Assembly: GCA_037178675.1 (NCBI GenBank)
Contig: JAYMGJ010000147.1
Coordinates: 1 to 64,000 of the forward strand
Direction: 5' to 3'
Source of the DNA: Scleroderma bovista
Lineage: Eukaryota > Basidiomycota > Agaricomycetes > Boletales > Sclerodermataceae
DNA: 64,000 bases
In this document: positions 50,388 to 62,320 of the stretch, piece by piece
Layout of the letters: every line of letters starts with the position of its first letter
How positions within the stretch are numbered: the first letter of the stretch is position 1
Translations under genes and position numbers: made by a program
Notes under the pieces: model-generated
Seen by the model: the letters and a program-made list of their open reading frames with translations, nothing else
What the model was told of the DNA's origin: nothing
Database searches by the model: none

Positions 50388-52814
50388 CTATTCAATTGTC
50401 AGAACTATTGGCATCCCATCAGGAGATTCTCCCATGTCTCCTTCCTCTTCCTCTTCCTCTTCCTCTTCCTCTTCCTCTGCTTCTTCGCCATCCCCCATGT
50501 CTTGATTCAATCTGGAATTCCATAGTTGGTTCAGGTGTCCCCGTTCGGCAGAGGACAGCTGGGCTGTCGCTGTTGTAATAACTTTCATAGCCTCCTTGCC
50601 GTCTCCGTGATCGGTCAGCCATCCAGCCCATTCCAACGCAGCTCGAACGCCATCGACGTTTCGCCAATGCTCGTATATATTCCAGAGCACAGTTTTACCG
50701 ACATTTTCGCACAAGCACCCGAGCGAGAAAAGACGCTCCCACACTGCTTTGGTAGGGAGGTATGTGATCGGTATTGCTTGTATTAGTTTGTGGCGTTCGG
50801 CCTCGTCGATGAGCTTCGAAAACACCACATCGGAAATATACCGAAGAAGTAGAGTCTCATGTATATTCCGAATGGACGAGTCTTGCATACTCTTTTTGAG
50901 CAAGTTCTGTAACAGATGTGCAGTTCAGAAAATGACAGCATGAAAGTATTCACCTGGAACAGGATACTTCTTTCACCATCCTGAGTCGTCAAATGATCGA
51001 GTCCCCACAACCAGATCTTTTCAATGTCTTCCTTTTTGGAATAATTGTGAACAGTAGAGCAAGCTATGGACCATGTCGATTGGACGTCATGCTCATTGGC
51101 AGCCTTCTCCACATCCAGCCGGGCCAGCCAAACATCAGGAGAATCCGTGGCAAGGGAATATCTCTTCGCCAGTTTGAGGGCCATCTTTGAAGGTTTACCA
51201 TCACGCAGAAGAAGGCGTAAATGTGTCGCCTGTAGGACAGGCAAAGCGCCTGGCTGTTGAGCCATCCCTCGCAAAGAAGATATCAGGTATTGCTTCTGAA
51301 AAGGGTCGACCATCAGCCACTACATTCATTACCCAGAAAGAATAGTTTACCAATGTCGGATCCAAGGTGGGCGATTGACACCACTCCTTGACGAAGTCAG
51401 CATAAATGACTGATATTTTGGGCCTTGCATTATCACTTGGGGGGTTGCTAACAGCATGGACAAGTTGTTCATTGGCGTATTGGATGCTATCAACCATACG
51501 TTCGATTTCTGATCGATCAGCCTCAGCCATATCTTTTGTTGTCTCTGAGATTAGTTCGCGAAGGCGTCTCGTTGCCTGCATTTTGATTGCCTCTGGGTCA
51601 CCTGGTATTGTCTTTTGCAAGAGGAAATAGAGTTCATCAATTAGACTCGCACGGAGACTGTGTTGACAGGGTTGGGTACGAATAAGGTTCTCAAGCTGCG
51701 AGAAGAGCTGTATCCGAGGTACGGCTTCAAATATTGCGGATCAGCTGTTCGCCTGAGTGATCCTGTAATACGACATACCTTTGGCTGCATTTGACATAGC
51801 TGACTTGACAATAGCACCCTCCATAATTGCCCGACGAGCAGCTTCACCTTCGTCCCCTCCATGTTCAGCAGCAACCATTTCGTCTGGTGGCTTCTCTTCG
51901 TTGTCGTCGATGATGATGGGGCCGCTTGTACCGTCCATATCAATATCAACTTCCATCCGTTGCTTCTTATTTGTCGGCTCGGCTCCCCCATCAAAACTAA
52001 TTCCCAAGACATTCCAACGTCGGCGCATGCCCTCGATGAAGTGCAATTCCATTCGGATGTACTCCCTCCAGAGGTCGATACTTTCTGCATTTAGTCGAAG
52101 GCCGCGCTGTAACAGAGCGCGCGCCGCGGATGGTGACGTGTGCGATAGCTCGTGTGATGCAGCAATAACATAGAGAGATGGAACATTTGGGTGTAATTGG
52201 AGGGCACTACATAAGTTCAGATATCGGAGAAACGAATACATAGCCGGTTCGCCTCACCGTGCAGTAATTCGCCCCACTAGACTGGGTGCACCTTCCCGTT
52301 TTGCAACCTGGATATATTGTATCCAGAGACCAACATCTGCTTTGAATTTCCTCAGGGCCCGCTCAAATATGTGGAATTGTCGGCGCACAAGAGCGTAGTC
52401 GGAAATAGTGGCTTTCATTGTCGGCATGTCTAAGAGACTGCATTAATATCAAAGCAGAGAAGCTGCAGAGCCATATTTACTCAATCGTTGAAGCCTCTTC
52501 CTTCGCAGCTGCTCCAATGTCATCTCGTATGCAGCATATCGCAAGAAGTCACACTTTTTAGCGATCCTGCGTACCAAAGCCATTTCAAACTGAGTTCGCT
52601 TCCTCATAATCTGCTTTACTTCAGCCTTGAGATCGACGCTATCTCAGTTGGAAGTGTATGCAGAATGTAGAGGCTCACGCACTTGGGTGAAAACACCTTT
52701 TGAAACGAGATCTTTTAGTTCTGCGAGCATCTATGTATTTTTATTCTGGTTAACGAAGGGGGAGTGATCAATCACAGGACATACCTGCTCCTGCTGGAAC
52801 TGGACCCTCTCCAT
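50388..52814 (-). CDS. UTP6: UTP6, U3 small-nucleolar-RNP subunit of the small-subunit processome
   Basis: A HAT-repeat protein of the UTP-B complex in 18S rRNA maturation. The start is MERVQFQQEQ at 52814, then MLAELKDLVSKGVFTQ, and the conserved KQIMRKRTQFEMALVRRIAK with FLRYAAYEMTLEQLRRKRLQ. The HAT units follow: YALVRRQFHIFERALRKFK, VGLWIQYIQVAKREGA, NVPSLYVIAASHELSH, SPSAARALLQRGLRLN and IDLWREYIRMELHFIEGM. The C-terminal half contains more HAT-like helices (RRLRELISETTKDM, LVNYSFWVMNV) and ends in a run of glutamates then GMPIVLTIE. About eight introns; roughly 650-680 residues. The acidic tail is encoded by a hexanucleotide microsatellite listed separately. Confidence 0.88.
50438..50479. 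repeat. CTTCCT hexanucleotide microsatellite coding for poly-Glu in UTP6
   Basis: About seven copies of a six-base unit (CTTCCT on the plus strand; AGGAAG in coding sense) encode the glutamate tract of the UTP6 C-terminus. Length changes by whole units would keep the frame. Confidence 0.85.
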
Positions 52815-53046
52815 CTTGACTACCCCGCACCGTGTAGTAAGGTGAGAAAGTCGTTATGTGGTCCTTGTAAATATAGGATGTCACACTTAGTTGAGCCTTA
52901 TCTCCAGCTTGACTAACCTTGTGGCTTTGTGCTCGCCGCTTTAACTTATCCTTCGACAGGCATCCCCGTGGGTGTGTCCTTCCCAGTGAACGATAATCAG
53001 CTAGGTGGTGGAGACCTAAATCCTACCACTGTTAACGCTCTTTGTG

Positions 53047-54416
53047 ATGGCACCGAAGGCTCATCGTGCTGGAGCGACTGGCCTTCCTCGCACCCACTCG
53101 CGCTCTTCGTCGAGCGGATCCTCCAAAGCTGCCCTTAACCTGAACTTCACCCAAAAGGACCCAGTGACACACAAACAGCAAGAGAGGCCCAAAAAGAATG
53201 GGTATGTCTACGAGGTGACCGCACTTTTTTTTCAGCATAGATTTGTGAAAATTGATTTCGGTTTCGGTAGCCACAGGGAAGGAATGGTACGCAACACTCT
53301 CGAACGAACGAGGGTGCGCTGCTAGCTTCAATGGAGCATCCTCTTTCCCAGCTTCATCCTTCCTTGAACCACCGTCCGCAAAACAAGGGGAAAAGCTTTA
53401 CCATCGCCAGCAGTAGTGCAGACGAAGATGATGAATGGGTATCGAGCGAGAGCGGCGCGGCGACGCCCATTAGCCCCGGTTCAGGTTCTGCAAGGTCACA
53501 AACACCAGTCGACAAGCGTATGATCTCCAGGACCGACCAACCCACTATCGACGAATTGACATATCGACCAGATACGCCCCGGGCTCAGCGTGATCATCCG
53601 TCCCTATCACGTGTACCAACCATTCGTGCGTCTGCCGAGTCACAGGGAAAGGCGTCATCACCTTCCGTTGCTGTGTCGTCCTCACGTGTGCCAATGCCCC
53701 CGCTTCCGCAGGCCATATCTTCTGTGAATCAGGCGGAGCAGAACCACCATTCACACCTCCCTTTCACCGAGCCGTACATTATGGGGTCACGTTCGGAGAC
53801 AGCGTCACCCGTCCATCGCACTCCCTTTAGACGTTCCGCTTCGACTCGCCCACCTTCAATGCACACTATGACTGACAGGTCAGACCCCCTGCATCCACAC
53901 CCTTTGATTCGGGGGCAATCTCTCGGCCCTGTCGCTCCCAGATTAGAACCTCTCGCTCCATTGATGGTGATGTCCGAAGTATCCACGATTCGGACAACAA
54001 CTTCCCCAACGTTACCCGGCTCCCCATCCAGCGTGACGCTGACGTACGCAGGACCTACGATGAACAGAAGAGCATCTGTTTCTTCCGCGCGCTCTGCTGC
54101 CACACTCCCTAGCCAAGGCTATTACCTTGGCAAAGGGCACGATCGTAATCGAACATTGTCTTCCATGTCCTCGACATCTTCCATCTCTGTCCAGGCGCTT
54201 GCATCCCTGGCACATCTCCCCACTACCCGACCGCCCACGCCACAGTACACGGTACATTTCCCCCCAGCCACTTTAACCACCTACCTGGAAGCGGTTCACC
54301 CACTGCTGCCACCGCCATATTTGAATGCACATATGTCCATTCTCACTCATCGCAGTCCGTTGAAGGAGTCATGGGATAGGGTATTTACTGCTCGGGAGCA
54401 GCAGCACCAGCGATGA
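53047..54416 (+). CDS. Ser/Pro-rich protein of unknown function
   Basis: No family recognised. The start MAPKAHRAGATGLPRTHSRS at 53047 is followed by a short basic and Ser-rich part, KAALNLNFTQKDP and ERPKKN. Two introns near 53202-53330 appear to flank a tiny exon (GEGM), after which the frame continues SLNHRPQNKGKSFTIASSSA, then DEDDEWVSSESGAATPISPG. This acidic DDEWVSSESG motif is the most conserved-looking part. The remainder is low-complexity Ser/Pro/Thr with many potential phosphosites, and ends FPPATLTTYLEAVHPLLPPP, KESWDRVFTAREQQHQR. About 425 residues. The composition suggests a disordered regulatory protein; that is inference. It is divergent from UTP6 (233 bp). Exon 1 and 2 borders are uncertain. 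Confidence 0.55.
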
Positions 54417-54782
54417 CGCAAATGATTTAGCTCGTCAAGAGAGCAGAAAGGAATGACTTCTATTTACTCGTTTGATACCCTCGATACTCCGCGATTTATT
54501 AAATATTTTCTATCCATACCATTATTCACTGTGCACCGTCATCCATCGGATTCGGTGTTGCAGCTCTATAGTTGTAACAATAGTGTAGCTTGGAGCGACA
54601 CTGCTTTAGCATATTGCAATACCGTTGTCTGCACGACTTGTGTACATTTGTAGCGATCTACTACATTCTAGTCTGTAGGTGTCCATGGCACATGTCCGAA
54701 CATACACAATGTAGGAAGCGAAAATGAAAATGAAATAGACAAGAACAACGTGCGTCAGTCAATTATTGCGGTCTCGTTCAAC
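54417..54782. other. Convergent intergenic region
   Basis: 366 bp between converging stops. It contains a 66-codon ORF (54453-54653) without recognisable content and AT-rich sequence that should hold both polyadenylation regions. Nothing else seen. Confidence 0.4.
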
Positions 54783-56220
54783 TCAACCCGCCTGATAGAT
54801 GGCAGGCCCAGCAACGATGCGAGGATTCACAAGGGATAAATTATAAGGGGTGACGTATGGGTTGTCGTCCGTGAGGGCAACGAACCTGCACAGGTGCGAA
54901 ACTTAGCGAGGTAGTGATGACAGGGTGGGAAACTAACATAGTGTCATTGAAAATGGGAGCAGTGTTATCACCGAAGACGCAACCATCAGGCTGCTTAGCG
55001 CTGGCGGTGTAATTGTCGATGTTATACAAGGGTGTATACGTCGCATTCAACTGGGAGACCCAGAGCGCATACTGTCCTCCATTTTTAGCATCCACGAAAC
55101 TTCAAATAAGGAGCGACACACCTTAGCCGGACCAGCGGAGGTGGTGGTCGTGTACTTTTTGTCATAGCTGACCTGCTGGCCAGGTTCATCCCACTTGAAA
55201 TGAACCTCGTACCCGGGATACGAAATCGCCGAGACATTCGTTGACACCGCAGCCTTGCTGTCAGATCTGATAGCATTGGGGTTGTTCTAGAAGCGTTATT
55301 TGATCAGCGACAACCTTGGCCCTTGGATACAGAAAGCGAACACTTACCGTGATAGTCAGATAAGGGAAGATCTGCCACTTGATATACGGGTTCTCCTCGG
55401 GACAAGTAACGAGGTAGGGTGACAACAGTGTCCATGCCCAAGCTTGGGGAATTCCAGCGATGAACCAGACCGCCATTGGGAAGAGCCCTTGGAGTTGGCG
55501 GAAGGCCATCTGCTGCCTGGCCTCAGTGGTGATAGAATTGAGGAGCAATTCGGCGGGAGCGCGGTTGTCAAGGTGGGGCAAAAAGCCATAAACACCAGAT
55601 TCACCCCAACGAGTCAACTGAACCGAAAATGAGCACACCTCTTCAAGGCAAGAGGAATGCTTGCCTTTTGACAGAAATCAAAGAACTCGCGGACAGTGTT
55701 AAAGGGGTACTGGTACTTGCATGGTTTCGCGCCGTCCGCTATTGCTAAAATCAACACGTGGAAGGGGACAACAAGATGTACCCCAAACATACGGTAGATG
55801 AGGTTAGTGATCATTTCAGCGTGGCCGACTTCCTGATCAGCCATGTATTCGATCAGGAAACGATACTCAGCGCTAAGGCCAGCATCTAAGAACTCCTGTT
55901 CTGAGAACCTGGCTAGACCATAGTGAAAGAGGTCCAGCTCAATGTACTCTTGATTGAGAGCCAAGTTCTGTGAGCGTTGTTACATAAGTTGTAATAGCAG
56001 AAGTCAAACACAACGGCACCAGTGACTGGAAGTCGAAATCACTCAAGGTGTGATATATAGGTGGCGGAGAATCAGGGGAGACATCAACACCACCAGAAGG
56101 TGGTGAAGGCGGCGGAGGGGCAGCACGGCCAAGTTCAGGCGGGGCGGCATAAACCTGGCTAGGTGGGGCGGCACAAGCAAGGCCGCAAAGTACGACCATA
56201 CCGACGAGTGTTCTGAACAT
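54783..56220 (-). CDS. Rds1-type ferritin-like secreted protein
   Basis: A secreted or cell-surface protein of the ferritin-like group that includes fission yeast Rds1, a stress- and starvation-induced protein. The start MFRTLVGMVVLCGLACA at 56220 is a signal peptide, followed by a Pro-rich linker and SDFDFQSL. The ferritin-like helices are ALNQEYIELDLFHYGLARFS, FLIEYMADQEVGHAEMITNL and NTVREFFDFCQK, with Glu/His positions in ELDLFHYG and the EVGH motif. Later parts include ELLLNSITTEARQQMAFRQL, then MAVWFIAGIPQAWAWTLL, and a beta-rich C-terminal domain (SYPGYEVHFKWDEPGQQVS; GQYALWVSQLNATYTPL) ending VAGPAIYQAG. Six exons are inferred; about 390 residues. Iron binding is not certain because the motif is divergent from true ferritins. 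Confidence 0.8.
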
Positions 56221-56712
56221 CTCAAGGGGGTGAGGGCAACACCAACATATGTCTCGCAACTGCCTTTTAAACCTGCTTCAAGTGTGGGGTGCCCAAATTG
56301 ATAAAAGCTTCTCGCTCCAGAGTGACGGTCGAGTTGCATCATTTATGCCCCTAATAAGATCCATATTATCAACCGGGCCGGGTACCACGATCCTCCTATG
56401 AGAGTCATACCTTTTCCGGATGAATCCCCAACCCCAGTACTTTAAAATCGACGCGATGATTATGATACTAAGAGTCGACTGCCTTGTCCGCTTGTAAGAT
56501 CGAGCTCATTTTCTGAACTTACGGCTAGGAAAAGAGAATCAGATGAATTTCAAGACGTCTAGATTTTCGTAAGATTCTAAATACAAGCATACCAAAATAG
56601 ATAGAAAATTGTGTCCTACATACCGTCCGTGAAGGGCAAAGTCAAGTTGGTGGCAGCGAAAATATGTTGCAACAAATACGACCACCGTAACTAAGTCGAA
56701 CCCATCACGCAG
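56221..56712. other. Upstream region of the Rds1-like gene
   Basis: About 490 bp upstream of the Rds1-like start and downstream of the next minus-strand stop. It is AT-rich at 56560-56700. No ORF or RNA gene seen. Rds1 homologues are strongly regulated in other fungi, so regulatory sites may lie here, but I cannot name one. Confidence 0.35.
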
Positions 56713-58365
56713 TCAATGGGTGGTCGGTTCGATATGAGCTTCCAACCACTTCACTAGTAATTTGTCTCCAAGACCGGAGTCCTGTTGCTTGCGTAGTGGG
56801 TCGAGAACTTTGAGACCGATAGCATTTCCACACTCATCCGCTGGCCCGAACCCCGACAAACACCCTTTCCTATATTCTTCTTCGGCAACGTTGGCGAGAG
56901 ATGCAACCGTGGTGCTTGCTACCGATGGACGCTCTCCACTGAATTGGCCCCGGAGGAGAACAGGTAAGGCAACGAGAACCGGAAGCTCTCCCGTCAGAGA
57001 ATAGACTTCAGTAGAGACTTCCTCGAAGGACTTGTTCAATGCAAAGAATGGGTTGTCCGCAGCCTCAAGTAGGGCCACGAGAATCTTCAGATCCTCAAAT
57101 GCTTCGTCCACCGCCTCACGAGCAACCTTTGTAGCCTCGTCCTGAACAGGAGGTCGAGGAAGGAGTAACATGAGTTCATACAATACTTTTGCATCAGTGG
57201 CTGCCGTTGGTGTAACAGTAATCGTCGGTGGCGACGGCGGTCGGGAAGGTGGTAACTTGAGCACAAATCGTCCCGGTGGTGGTGTAACAGGTGGTGTACC
57301 CCCGGATGATGCTGGCTGTCTCTTCAACAGACTAGGCAGAGCTCGTGGAGAGCCAGGAGAAGCTGGGGACGGTAATGCATATGGACGATGGGACAACGCA
57401 ACCAACGCCCTCCACAACACTGATATCAAGAACATAGCAAGCGCGGCCTGAGAGGGCAACGACACTGTATACCTTGACAGTGCCTTAGCGTATACAGGCA
57501 TTAATCCTTGTAGCGCAGTAATGGAGGGATGGAGCGCGGGCCCTATTTTGGTACCTGTCTTGGCTACCGTCACCGCGACTGGACTTTCGAGTGCATCAAT
57601 CAGGGGCACCAGACTTGACTTGATGCCACTGATCAAGGGATTAATAACTCGTGCAATTAGCGACACAAGTCCTTCGCGAATAGGCTTCAAACTGTCCCCG
57701 CGCGTATCCTTATCGAGACCGAGACCAAATTCGTCGAAACTTGTCAGAAGTTCCCCGGCGAAGTCAGTAACAGCGAGGGCATGCAACTGCGTTGCATTGA
57801 GATTTGGTACCTGAACGGTGGGCGCTGATGGCAGTAGAAATGCAGGGGAGGAAAGTAGGGGCAAGAGCATGGCTGATAAATTGCTCAGCAACACCGACAG
57901 AGGTTTGTGAAGAGAGCGCAACGCGGCCTTGTACAAGTGGCTGTTGTCTCGCGTGGCCTTCAATTCACTAACAAGAACATTCACAGGAGTAAAGTGGAGG
58001 GAGGGATATGACACTTACGAGGCGATGACCAGCCCAAGGGCACGACCCCGTCCGGCGGGAATGGGTCGTTTGCCCCCCACGAGTTCACCAGGGTGAGCAG
58101 GACCTGATGGCTGTGCGAGTGCTTTAGAGACCGCTTCACTAAGCTTCAAGTTGAGGGCTTCCAGGTAAGATCCATCGTGAACCAGTGGAGCTGGAGCCGA
58201 GCCAGGTGGAGCTATCACTGTAACGGATGACGTCCGCCTAAAACCACCAAAGGGTAGTTTGTTGAGTGGTCGAGCGCCGTTGGCTGTGTCTAGTCGAGGA
58301 GGGGCTGGCGAGCTGGGTCGGCTGGTGGGCCGGAAAAGGGATGGGTGCTTGAGGGCGTAGTTCAT
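56713..58365 (-). CDS. Conserved-looking helical protein of unknown function
   Basis: Two exons (58365-58019 and 57967-56713, joined across a 51-nt intron) give 533 residues. The N-terminus is Pro/Ser-rich (MNYALKHPSLFRPTSRPSSP). A helical middle part follows: YLEALNLKLSEAVSKALAQP, then ATRDNSHLYKAALRSLHKPL and VLLSNLSAMLLPLLSSPAF. One strongly hydrophobic segment (AALAMFLISVLWRALVAL) may be a membrane span. A Pro-rich insert (PPSRPPSPPTITVTPTAA) precedes a C-terminal helical domain, ending DKLLVKWLEAHIEPTTH. I recognise no domain. The intron and long uninterrupted second exon (417 codons) make the gene call itself secure. Confidence 0.7.
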
Positions 58366-58897
58366 CGTGGATAATATCTGGAAGTATAGTCTAATGGATG
58401 AAGGTTTTCCGCGTTGTGTGTTTGTTCTAGGAACTATGGTGGTCCCAGTTTTGACGACTTGGCACCAAGAAGTGAGAGGGGCCTATCCCATGAGCAGGAA
58501 ATATGGGCCAGAAGAGCGCTTAAGAAATGGCTTAGGTCCTAAGGTGGGCGGTCAGTGTTGAGGAGAGAGGTTGCGACAGGTCCGAAGAGAATAAGATGGC
58601 GAATCAAGTACGGTGTGCTGCGAGGAACGTTCGTTAGTTCCGGGAAAGGGCAGGAGGACATATCCAACCCACATGTTAAGCGGATCCAAGATCATAGATT
58701 TCCGAAGAGAAAGCTCAGAGCAATTTGTTGGTTGAGGTCGAGTGGATGAACTCGAAGGAAGAATCCTTGCTGAAAATTTGCTTTCAATCGTTTTTGTATG
58801 TCAGCACTATGCTTTTCACACGGTATGCCCCTACTGCATGCTATGCCTGACTCAATCCTGCTGGTCTGCTATGTCATACAACCATCGCGGTCTACAT
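58366..58897. other. Intergenic region
   Basis: About 530 bp between a minus-strand start and the stop of the adaptin gene. Two 64-codon plus-strand ORFs (58367-58561, 58555-58749) overlap end to end but show no domain. I call nothing here. Confidence 0.35.
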
Positions 58898-61800
58898 TCA
58901 GACGTCTTCTAGAAGCCTCTTGATCGTAATACGCAGGTCCAGGTCATCACACCGCAATTTCCACAAGCAGCTGTCATCATCGCCGTCCCGGAGGCGCAGG
59001 GCGGCATATTTGCCACCGGGTAGTAGCCGAATAACCAGGACTTTAAGTTCACCTGTGGAAACAACAAAAGATAAGAAAATAACCAGATAGCAAAGAAAAC
59101 CGGGCAGAGCTAACCTTCAAAGGGTGACTGGTCAACGGCAATGACACGCATGTGGTGTTGCAAAGATTGCAGCAGCCTCACTATGGCGTCCATGGACACT
59201 TCACACCAGCCTCGCACGTTTGAATTCTCCATGGAGTTCCATATCTCCTCAAAATCGGGTTCCGGAGAGTTGTCCGCGCACTCCGTCCCAGTGCACGGTG
59301 AATCTAGCGCGATTAAATCTACCCTCAATGCCTTGTTTTCTTATAAGTAAAAGTTGAATATCAGTATGTATCGCACCTTATCATCCATTCTCGCTTTATC
59401 TGAACGATGAGACGCTTTATTGATCTGCTTGCCAGTGGTTTCAGTTGGCCGCAATAGGTATATACAATAAGGCCGTACATGAACGTTGTCAAGCGGAGGC
59501 TCTGCAGCTAGGTGTGTCATTTCCACGGGTGTCACCATACGTGCCAGTTCGTTCAGATATATTGAGGTGCCGTCTTCACCTGACGTAATGTTCTGTGGAC
59601 TGATTGAAGGACCCTCAGCCTGCTGCAAACTAAGGAGATGTCGGAGACTGGGCACGGGTTGAGGTGCCGCATATGCATCATATCGTAGCTTGTTTGAAGT
59701 TGTCCCAGCTCGGGGGTGTGTTCGCCTGGGACTATCTGGAGCCAGTTGAGGGGACAAATCGCCAACGGAGCTCGGCTGATAATTTGTTACTGCAGACACG
59801 AAGTCTGGTAGCTTGTGTTCTCATCAATGTCCGCAACGTGGTGTGCGAAGTGGTCGACGTACAGAGGACGAAAATGCACGACATACTATATCATTGACGA
59901 TATGCCTTTGCAGAGATAAAGTAATGAATTGATCACATCGCTGAGAAAACTCATAAGTTCCTGAACTCCACAACTAGTTATTTGCTTACTCTTCGTATAT
60001 GTCTCCCTGCAAATTGGGACAACTCCTGGACGGCCGTATATACTTCCTGAGGCACTTTATCACACTCGGCTGACAACCGCAACATGCATAGCAAACATGC
60101 ATCCTGTACAGAAGCTGACCACGAGTACGGATGATCAACCTTTACAGGTATTTATTTTTTACTCACGGGCAAGTAAGTCGAGCTTTGTCGCCATTCCACG
60201 AATGATCTCCAATGGGGACGCCGAAACCTTGCCACAATATTCGCACAAAAGAGCACAAATGACAACCATTAATGTTGGCCCGATATGAACTTCCACCTCT
60301 GCAGCAAAAATAGCGAGTGCGGTCACAAAAGAGACTTGTGAAGTCGTTTCCACTGTACACAGCTCAAAAAGTCAAGGAGTTAAAGAAGAAGCAAAACTTA
60401 CTATCTCGGACACGGTTGAGAATCCTCTCAACACAATTCTCTAGCACAGGTAGAGCCCGTTCTTTGCCTTCGACAGTTGCGAATAACTCTTTGAGTTGCC
60501 TCGCATATTGTTCTGAATCTTCTTGGCATTGGATCTCAGTGATGTCAAGTAGACGAGAGACGTGTTCTCCTTTCATAGTCACAGAGGGGCCGAGTGGCAT
60601 CTGCTGCACGAGCTGGGTGTAATAAGCCGTGATTATGCCTGGGTCGACAGAATAAAGTACTTTAAGCGTCTGCAACAATCGTTGATCAGTCTCGGAACGC
60701 CATCTAAGGCTAACAGCTCACCATCTTCCTGATCAAGCCATCTTGAGAATCTAGAAGTTTTATGATCTGTTGAACTTCCCATTCGTCAAACACAGCTGCA
60801 CTCCCCGTGGAATTCCCTGCCCATGTACTTGGATCAAGGCAACTCAGACAGAATATAAATATATACTGTTCGTTCGGATCCCCAGATGTGAGTAAGTGGC
60901 GGATGGCAGCCGCAGGCGAATATGACAACTCAGCCTGGGACTGACAGACCGCGTCCGAAGTGACGGTAGATAACAATGAAAATGCATCAACAAGAGCTGT
61001 GCTAAACTCAGGCGAGGTAAGCGAATTGTGAAACGACTTACCTTGATTGGGGGGGTCTGAAGAACGTTTGATCACATCGAGAACAAGCGAGATATTCACG
61101 GGATCTAGGCTATATGCTAATTAATGGAATCCAAAGGAGCCAGAGATAAACCACAAACTTCGCCTTTCCATTACGAAGCGCCCTAAGAATGGCGTGGATC
61201 AAATCCGCGTTGCCAGACAAATCATGTCGTAAACGAGAGTTCAGTAGCTTAGCCAGGGACTCAGACTGAGGCTAAGGAGCTGATCAGAAAGATATACACC
61301 CAAAAGAACCTGCTCACTTTACTAGCCAACATAAGCGCAGACGTTATAACTTTAGAAGCGGACGAGTGGCTGGCATCGGCAAGCACCTCCTCTAGGTGTT
61401 GGACATAGTCGAGCTCTTTACCAAAAAGAATATAATAGACCATATAGGCGCGCCGGCGAACCAAGTCACTGCGATTTAATAGTCGACAGGGCTGATAGAG
61501 GGAAGCGGTCCTTTGGCTCACTTTTTGTCATGGAGGAGGGACTGGAGGCGTGTATGGACTGCCGGTGCAACGTCCTCATTCGGCATTTGCATAAGCACAT
61601 CCATAGCAAGACATATGCGACCAACTGAGGCACTCTCGAGGTCCTTGGGATACCTTAGATATTAACATCCAAGTATTCAGCCATGCTCACCTTTCGTAGG
61701 GTATTCACCAGCATGAGCTGGAGCTCGTGGTCTGGTGGCATTAGTTCTACACAGAATGTATAGCCTGTACCAAGGTCAAGCGGATTCTGAAGGCTTCGGT

Positions 61801-62168
61801 CATCGACGCGTACCAATCCTCTTATCCAATACGCTTCGACCTTGTTCTGCCAAATTTATGGCGTGGCGGAATGCAAAGTTCAGGTCGCCCGGCGAAGTTG
61901 TAGTGAGAGCCATGGTACAGTATAGCAGTAAGATCAAGGATTCCTTGCATGCTTTCTGCGAACCATAAACGATTTAGCGAGGGCCCCGATGCTTGTCAAC
62001 ACGACGCACGATAGATAAACGGGGTTGCTCCAAGGTAGTTCGAATGACTTGGATTTCACTCAGAAGAGTCTGGTCGGCAGCTTGGGCGGACGAGGCAACC
62101 TCGACTCTGCGAATGAGACTGTAATGCACGCGACTCATCGCGCCTGACGAGAGAAATGGCACGTCCAT
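58898..62168 (-). CDS. Large adaptin subunit (gamma/alpha/delta/epsilon class), AP-4 epsilon-like
   Basis: A predicted large chain of a heterotetrameric adaptor complex for vesicle coats. The start is MDVPFLSSGAMSRVHYSLIR at 62168. The adaptin N-terminal solenoid is visible after splicing: LLSEIQVIRTTLEQPRLSI, KACKESLILLLYCTMAL, AFRHAINLAEQGRSVLDKRI, LESASVGRICLAMDVLMQMP, LVRRRAYMVYYILFGKEL, LVLDVIKRSSDPPNQ, WEVQQIIKLLDSQDGLIRKM and TLKVLYSVDPG. Then come ALPVLENCVERILNRVRD, a Pro/Ser-rich hinge (about 59690-59800) and a short ear-like C-terminus (LKVLVIRLLPGGKYAALRLR, ITIKRLLEDV). The solenoid pattern is clear. Which AP complex it serves is not: it lacks the strong identity seen in AP-1 gamma or AP-2 alpha, and AP-4 epsilon is the closest by memory. 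About 12 introns; roughly 800-850 residues. Confidence 0.7.
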
Positions 62169-62320
62169 GGTCCTTCAAATCTTGATGTTGGGGCGGATAG
62201 GATCTAACGTCGGTCTTGAGCGTAAGAAACACCTCGCCCTCAGCAGCACTAACGAGTGTCTCTATTGGGAGCATCAACGCTGGGCGCTTGTCGCACGCAG
62301 TGCCAAACACATATCCCTCC
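62169..62320. promoter_or_regulatory. Divergent promoter between the adaptin and BUB2
   Basis: 152 bp separate the two start codons, so both genes must share this short control region or use leaders that overlap. No element is claimed. Confidence 0.3.
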
